Shown here: positions 36,075 through 40,033 of the stretch, one piece after another
Layout of the letters: every line of letters starts with the position of its first letter
Numbering within the stretch: position 1 is the stretch's first letter
Assembly: GCA_947258495.1 (NCBI GenBank)
Contig: CAMYIN010000104.1
Location: 1 to 40,033, forward strand
Length of the DNA stretch: 40,033 nucleotides
Reading direction: 5' to 3'
Source: an uncultured Gammaproteobacteria bacterium
Lineage (GTDB): Bacteria; Pseudomonadota; Gammaproteobacteria; Arenicellales; JAANXG01
Made by a program: the position numbers and the translations under genes
The notes under the pieces: model-generated
Databases searched by the model: none
Told to the model about the DNA's origin: nothing
Seen by the model: the letters and a program-made list of their open reading frames with translations, nothing else

Positions 36075-37739
36075 TAATTGACTGAAGCTTCCGCTGCGGT
36101 CCAGCACCCGCAGCGGGGTGACGGCTTGACTCGTACCGACCGATTCGATAACTGAAATTTTTTCTCCCAACAGCTCTGTTCCGCGCGACACGATCAGAGA
36201 AGTCGGAGACTTCAACACCGCGTTTCCCGACAAAAGCAGCCCTGGAAGGGATTCATTTTTGGAGGCGCGGTGGACCAGTACGGGCCTGACATCCGGCGCC
36301 AGCAATTCCACACCGAAATCGAGTACGTCTTCGGCAAGACAACGCATCCAGCGGACGACTCCGACTCGCCACGTGCCGCGAGAATTGTCTTTGACCGACG
36401 TCACGTCTCCGACGTGAATCTGCAGGGATGAGGGCTTGACGATCTGCAAACACAGACCCGAGGCGCTCTCGTTCTTGGTTCGGCAAGTGTGCGACTGATA
36501 GACCACGGGAGCGCGCCATGGGTCTGAGGGTTCCGGCTCTTCCGAACTCTCCTCTTGCGATGCGGCGGAGATCGGAACGGCCAGATCGACGTACCGCTCG
36601 GCCGCCGGCGGCGCAGCGGCGGAGGCATCAATTTCGTCGTTCGCGTCCGCCGGGCTATTTTCGAAGCGCTTCTCACCGTTCATAAAATAATGAATGGCAC
36701 CGACGCCACAGCAAATCGTCACGACTTCCTGTTTTTCCTTCCTTGAAGATCGGCGCTTGGTCTTGATCCCGCTCAACATTCGTCCGGCGCGCCGGATCAA
36801 ATCGACGTCGCTGGCATCGAGACCGACTTTGTCGCCGTCATTGCGAAGTGACCCAAGCGCGATATCTCTTTTCAAATTACGCAGTACGCTGTGCACCTCG
36901 CGTACGACATCCAGGGCATTGAGTAATCGAAACTGATCGTTTGTCGCAACATGTTGCGCTTTTTCGAGCGGCACCGGTGCAGCGTCCGCAGACAGGCCAA
37001 TAACGAATTTGCCCGTGGGATCCCTCTTGCCGAGATCCGCCGAAATCTGCGCGCTACTCTGCCAGTGAAGAAACAACCGATAGAGCTTTTCACATTCTCC
37101 CTGCATTAACCCATAGGGGTGGCACGCTCCCACCAACACGATCTGCTGATAGCTGTCGCTGATTGTGCACAAACCGTCTGGCGACCCGGAATCGGGCGCG
37201 GCAACGGGAAAATTGAGCAAACTGTGTGTCTCCGCGAAAAGATAGAGTTGATGCAGTTCGCACCACACGCCCGCGGGGAGTGGACTGTAATTCTGATACG
37301 CGTTGAGCAGCTCCTGTCCCAAGAAGTGCATCGATCGCTGCAACGCCAAGACCAGTTCCGATTTATTGGGCTTGCTCTTGAGATTCAGATCGTTGGCGAC
37401 GATCTTGTAGCCGTTCGCGACCTCGCCCAGCAGTTTTCCAATGAGCGTATAGAACTCGCGATTTCGTCCGGAAAGCGGGTAGGAAGCCGAGGCGAGGTTC
37501 TGTCGAAGCACATCCACCGCCGCGTTCACCGGTTCCCGATACAGTTCCATAATGGATACGCGGTTCTCGGCATCCAGTGCGGTTCGATTCTGGCCGAACA
37601 GCGCCTGCAACAATCGTTCCGCGCTATCCTTGGCGCTCGCCTGGGGCAAGGATGCGAGCCAATGTTCCACCCGGCGCGGCCGGACTTCGGCGGCGAGATG
37701 CTTTTTTGCTCGAATCTTGGGAACCGAAACCGCAAGCAT
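36048..37739 (-). CDS. PilZ-like domain protein of unknown function
   Basis: 563 aa, no signal peptide or membrane helix. The first 300 residues are helical and not recognised. A low-complexity acidic/Ala segment at about 360-400 leads to a C-terminal region of about 170 residues with NESASG (NxSxxG), [13 protein letters not shown] and LDFGVELL. These fit a degenerate PilZ domain; the usual RxxxR is missing, so c-di-GMP binding is doubtful. Similar long PilZ-type proteins are known in gammaproteobacteria, but the role is unclear. It converges on mutS with a 27-nt overlap and diverges from fdxA. Nearby type IV pilus gene pilW makes a pilus or signalling link thinkable but unproven. Confidence 0.72.
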   Translation of the reverse strand: MLAVSVPKIRAKKHLAAEVRPRRVEHWLASLPQASAKDSAERLLQALFGQNRTALDAENRVSIMELYREPVNAAVDVLRQNLASASYPLSGRNREFYTLIGKLLGEVANGYKIVANDLNLKSKPNKSELVLALQRSMHFLGQELLNAYQNYSPLPAGVWCELHQLYLFAETHSLLNFPVAAPDSGSPDGLCTISDSYQQIVLVGACHPYGLMQGECEKLYRLFLHWQSSAQISADLGKRDPTGKFVIGLSADAAPVPLEKAQHVATNDQFRLLNALDVVREVHSVLRNLKRDIALGSLRNDGDKVGLDASDVDLIRRAGRMLSGIKTKRRSSRKEKQEVVTICCGVGAIHYFMNGEKRFENSPADANDEIDASAAAPPAAERYVDLAVPISAASQEESSEEPEPSDPWRAPVVYQSHTCRTKNESASGLCLQIVKPSSLQIHVGDVTSVKDNSRGTWRVGVVRWMRCLAEDVLDFGVELLAPDVRPVLVHRASKNESLPGLLLSGNAVLKSPTSLIVSRGTELLGEKISVIESVGTSQAVTPLRVLDRSGSFSQLLLAPPPRS

Positions 37740-37848
37740 TACCTGATTTTCCTGAGAAATAGGCTTTTATTTCATAAGCATAGCAGAACTTCGCCGCCCG
37801 TCGACCTCGTCGACAACGCAAATCCGCTGCAATCGAAGCCCGCTCTCA

Positions 37849-37877
37849 TTTACCCGTAGAACCCGAGACCGTAAAAT
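37849..37877 (+). promoter_or_regulatory. Promoter for the ferredoxin gene
   Basis: TTTACC (4/6) at 37849-37854 and TAAAAT (5/6) at 37872-37877 are 17 nt apart. Transcription would start near 37884, about 46 nt before the ATG. The divergent gap 37740-37929 shows nothing else clear. Confidence 0.4.
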
Positions 37878-37929
37878 ACCGCCCCCTTGACGAACAGCGG
37901 TAAAAAATAAGCGTACCGGAGCCAGACTT

Positions 37930-38253
37930 ATGACCTACGTGGTCACGGAATCCTGTATTAAATGCAAGTACACCGATTGTGTCGAAGTGTGCCCGGTCGA
38001 TTGCTTCCACGAAGGCCCCAACTTCCTGGTGATCGACCCGGAGGAATGCATCGATTGCAGCTTGTGCGAACCCGAATGCCCAGTCAACGCAATTTATGCC
38101 GAGGACGATATTCCCTCGGGGCAGGAGAAATTCCTCGAACTGAACGCAGATTTGGCGAAAGACTGGCCGGTGATTACGGAGAAGAAACCGGCGCCGCCCG
38201 ACGCCGCGGAATGGGAAGAGGTGACGGACAAGCTCCAGCATCTGGAGCACTAA
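37930..38253 (+). CDS. fdxA: 7Fe ferredoxin FdxA
   Basis: 107 aa. Cys9, Cys17 and Cys50 are placed to bind a [3Fe-4S] cluster. Cys21, Cys40, Cys43 and Cys46 would bind a [4Fe-4S] cluster, the pattern of Azotobacter ferredoxin I shifted by one residue. Cys12 and Cys25 also correspond to extra cysteines in that protein. The C-terminal tail ([18 protein letters not shown]) is typical. It is a small soluble electron carrier. It appears monocistronic, with its own promoter and a hairpin after the stop. Confidence 0.96.
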   Translation: MTYVVTESCIKCKYTDCVEVCPVDCFHEGPNFLVIDPEECIDCSLCEPECPVNAIYAEDDIPSGQEKFLELNADLAKDWPVITEKKPAPPDAAEWEEVTDKLQHLEH

Positions 38254-38260
38254 CACGAAA

Positions 38261-38303
38261 AGAGGCGGCACTCCCGCCGCCTCTGGGTATGTGTGTCTTT
38301 TCC
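38261..38303 (+). terminator. Hairpin terminator after fdxA
   Basis: AGAGGCGGC and GCCGCCTCT (38261-38269, 38276-38284) form a 9-bp stem with a 6-nt loop, 7 nt past the stop codon. The T-rich run follows only after 11 nt (38296 on), so strength is moderate. Confidence 0.6.
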
Positions 38304-38771
38304 TTTTCCAATGGTCACCCGTATCGAAAGTCTTCGCGACACGCCACCCACGACCTGTACGCTGTCCCAATGACAGGCCGCGCATCCTTGCAAAGAAACT
38401 ATAAACCAGCACCTGTGCAAATACAACTCCCTAATATTATTAATAATTACAATTAGTTATATTAATTTTGACGCTTTCAATATTCTGAAACAATTGTACG
38501 CCGCAGGCGCTTGCGAAGACCTCCACGAAGGCCCGTCACGCGGGGGTCCGCGCCGCGGAGACCGCGCACAGGCGCCAGCGCGCGAGGTCGGCGCGTGTCC
38601 CGCTTCGCGCCATCTCACCCGGCGCGGTGGCATACTCCGGCGAACGCTCGATCAAGACAAAAAACAAGGAGTTACGGCTTGCAACTCGAGTTCTTCAAGA
38701 CGTAACGGCTACGGCGGGGCGCATTTCCAGGCCGTCCGACGCACCGCCGGCGCGCTGCGCGATTGTGCGGC
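38304..38771. other. Gene-free stretch with AT-rich island and orphan ribosome binding site
   Basis: No convincing gene lies here. An island of about 65 nt (38430-38495) is over 75% A+T in otherwise GC-rich DNA and contains TTGACG at 38468. It is followed by about 200 nt of very GC-rich sequence. A strong SD-like AAGGAG (38666-38671) precedes TTG 38679, which opens only an 8-codon frame ending at TAA 38703. The palindrome AACTCGAGTT lies in that frame. A small RNA or a decayed gene is possible, not shown. Confidence 0.4.
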
Positions 38772-39257
38772 CTAATCTCTAAAATTCAGGTATTGCAGCG
38801 GCAATCCCAGCCCCGCGTCGCGAATCACCTCGATGGCGCGCTGCAGGTCGTCGCGCTTTTTACCCGACACGCGCACCTGATCACCCTGTATGGACGTTTG
38901 CAGCTTAAGTTTGCTTTGTTTGAGTATCTTTACGATCTTCTTGGCGGAGTCCGCGTCTATCCCGTGTCGAATCGCGATCTCTTGCCTGGCCTTCCCCCCC
39001 GCCGTCTGCTGGGCATCGTGTTCGACCAGGCATTCCAGATCAACGCCTCTTTTCGCCATCTTGGCGTAGAGGATATCGCGTGCCTGACCAACCTTGTACT
39101 CGTCGTCGGCATACACCGTTAAGCGTTCTTGTTCCTGTTCGACTCTGCTGTCGCTGCCCTTGAAGTCGTAGCGATTCGTGATTTCCCTATTCGCCTGGTC
39201 GACGGCGTTTCGCACCTCCTGCCAATCCACCTTGGACACTACATCGAATGACGGCAT
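38772..39257 (-). CDS. yajQ: YajQ-family nucleotide-binding protein
   Basis: 161 aa, close to the 163 aa of E. coli. The start MPSFDVVSKVDWQEVRNAVD and the ending LPLQYLNFRD are signature regions of the family. YajQ proteins have two ferredoxin-like domains and bind nucleotides; the Xanthomonas homologue binds c-di-GMP. ATG 39257 is chosen because it gives the conserved N-terminus and has AGGAA about 9 nt upstream; in-frame starts further up add 60 unrelated residues. The 252-nt gap to the next gene (39258-39509) contains no clear gene, only a -10-like TATAAA at 39472. Confidence 0.96.
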   Translation of the reverse strand: MPSFDVVSKVDWQEVRNAVDQANREITNRYDFKGSDSRVEQEQERLTVYADDEYKVGQARDILYAKMAKRGVDLECLVEHDAQQTAGGKARQEIAIRHGIDADSAKKIVKILKQSKLKLQTSIQGDQVRVSGKKRDDLQRAIEVIRDAGLGLPLQYLNFRD

Positions 39258-39509
39258 CGCAATCGTTCCTGCGGCTGTAATCGTATGAGCGGAATGATAA
39301 CAGCGTCCACGAAGGGCTCCCAGCGACCGGATTCCACGGCGATCGTCCCGGGGTCCGAGTTCGAAGATCGCGCCCCTGCCGCCGTCGGCTGCGCGACGCT
39401 CGGGCCTCACCACCGAGCCCCGCTGGATTCTCGGCATTTTTCATTTAAACTTATACCTCAGCATCAACGGATATAAATCTAAAAATCAATGGGTTTGGGC
39501 ATTGTCCTG

Positions 39510-40033
39510 ATGCGGATCCAGCATTCCTCTATAGCTGCTTTCCACCGACGTGCGAGCGCGCTGGCCGCCATTCCGCTGCTGTTTCTGCTGCTCATCGAAT
39601 ACGCGTCTGCGGCTACGATATTCGTTTACCAGCGAAGCGACGGTTCGCGCTTGATCACCGATCATGTTCACCATGAACCGGGATTCCGGCTGGTGAAGAC
39701 GTATGGAGTCGACGAAAGCGGCTGGGCCAACACACCCGCCCGTCGACCGTATCGTCTGCGCCCGGTGCGTTCACGCTTTGACAATCTGATCTCGAACACG
39801 GCGTCGCGGTTCGGTGTGGATGCGGCCCTGGTCAAGGCTGTCGTGCATGTCGAATCCGCGTTCGATCCCTATGCAGTTTCCCGCAAGGGAGCTTCGGGTT
39901 TGATGCAGTTGATGCCGCAGACCGCCGAACGGTACGGCGTTAGGAGCCTTTTTGATCCACATCAGAACGTTGCAGGCGGAGTGCGCTACCTCCGCGATCT
40001 GCTGAGTGAGTTTGGCGGTGATCCGCTGCTCGC
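39510..40033 (+). CDS. Lytic transglycosylase, SLT family (5' part)
   Basis: The gene runs off the window; 174 codons are visible. A signal peptide (LAAIPLLFLLLIEYASA) precedes a short N-terminal segment (IFVYQRSDGSRLITD) of DUF4124-like type. The SLT catalytic domain follows, with Glu115 in VVHVESAFDP and the conserved KGASGLMQLMPQTAERYGV. These enzymes cleave peptidoglycan glycan strands to 1,6-anhydromuropeptides in the periplasm. ATG 39510 gives a standard signal peptide; no strong ribosome binding site is seen. No gene symbol is given because several MltC/Slt-like groups fit. Confidence 0.9.
   Translation, partial: MRIQHSSIAAFHRRASALAAIPLLFLLLIEYASAATIFVYQRSDGSRLITDHVHHEPGFRLVKTYGVDESGWANTPARRPYRLRPVRSRFDNLISNTASRFGVDAALVKAVVHVESAFDPYAVSRKGASGLMQLMPQTAERYGVRSLFDPHQNVAGGVRYLRDLLSEFGGDPLL

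Noticed and set aside
38494-38775. 93-aa plus-strand open frame between fdxA and yajQ
   Set aside because: Arg/Gly-rich, no ribosome binding site at its start, overlaps the yajQ end; composition typical of non-coding GC-rich DNA.
1-40033. CRISPR arrays, tRNA/rRNA genes, insertion sequences, prophage genes
   Set aside because: No regularly spaced repeats, tRNA-like cloverleaf, transposase or phage protein was seen on reading both strands by eye.

Overview
This window looks like chromosomal DNA of a moderately GC-rich gammaproteobacterium of uncertain genus. The evidence is gene content and order: trmJ-cysE-iscR-iscA next to divergent suhB-mutS, then ndk-rlmN-pilF/pilW-rodZ-hisS-yfgM-bamB-der. 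This is a classic gammaproteobacterial arrangement, and BamB, RodZ, PilF/PilW and IscR all belong to a Gram-negative cell with an outer membrane and type IV pili. No tRNA, rRNA, insertion sequence, prophage or CRISPR array was seen.

Layout. (1) 1-4.5 kb, plus strand: an exported TolB-like beta-propeller protein, a secreted S8 subtilase with a C-terminal region that looks like an outer-membrane barrel (preceded by a good sigma-70-type promoter and a leader of about 230 nt), and a SAM methyltransferase. (2) 4.5-19 kb, minus strand: an envelope glycan or exopolysaccharide cluster read from about 18.9 kb down to 4.57 kb. It holds two polytopic GT-C-like proteins, GDP-mannose 4,6-dehydratase, a GT4 glycosyltransferase, a GlpD-like FAD oxidoreductase, an extended SDR epimerase/dehydratase, and two large related YfhO-like membrane proteins separated by a small unknown membrane protein. 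Several of these genes overlap or nearly touch. A possible frameshifted small exported-protein gene sits at the 5' end of the cluster. (3) 19.5-20.7 kb: an unrecognised helical protein with its own promoter-like element. (4) 20.9-32.6 kb, minus strand: the conserved core block. iscR-iscA-mtaB forms a short unit that starts at a promoter overlapped by a near-consensus IscR site and ends at a hairpin terminator. ndk through der follows, with several ATGA start/stop overlaps. (5) 32.7-36.1 kb, plus strand: suhB-mutS, separated by 2 nt. (6) 36-40 kb: an unfamiliar PilZ-like protein whose 3' end overlaps that of mutS, a 7Fe ferredoxin with promoter and terminator, a gene-free stretch with an AT-rich island, yajQ, and the 5' part of a lytic transglycosylase cut by the window end.

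How it fits together. The glycan cluster has genes for sugar-nucleotide conversion (Gmd, SDR), one cytoplasmic glycosyltransferase, and at least four membrane proteins of the type that use lipid-linked sugars on the periplasmic side. No flippase, polymerase or export gene is recognisable here, so the pathway is incomplete within the window. The core block combines RNA modification (TrmJ, MtaB, RlmN), Fe-S handling (IscR, IscA), and envelope assembly or shape (BamB, YfgM-like, RodZ, PilF/PilW). Two expected neighbours are absent: ispG between rodZ and hisS, and iscS-iscU-hscBA-fdx after iscR.

No clearly new multi-gene system could be demonstrated from sequence alone. The most distinctive points are the glycan cluster with its GlpD-like enzyme and paired YfhO-like proteins, the subtilase with a barrel-like C-terminus, and the rewired iscR-iscA-mtaB unit.
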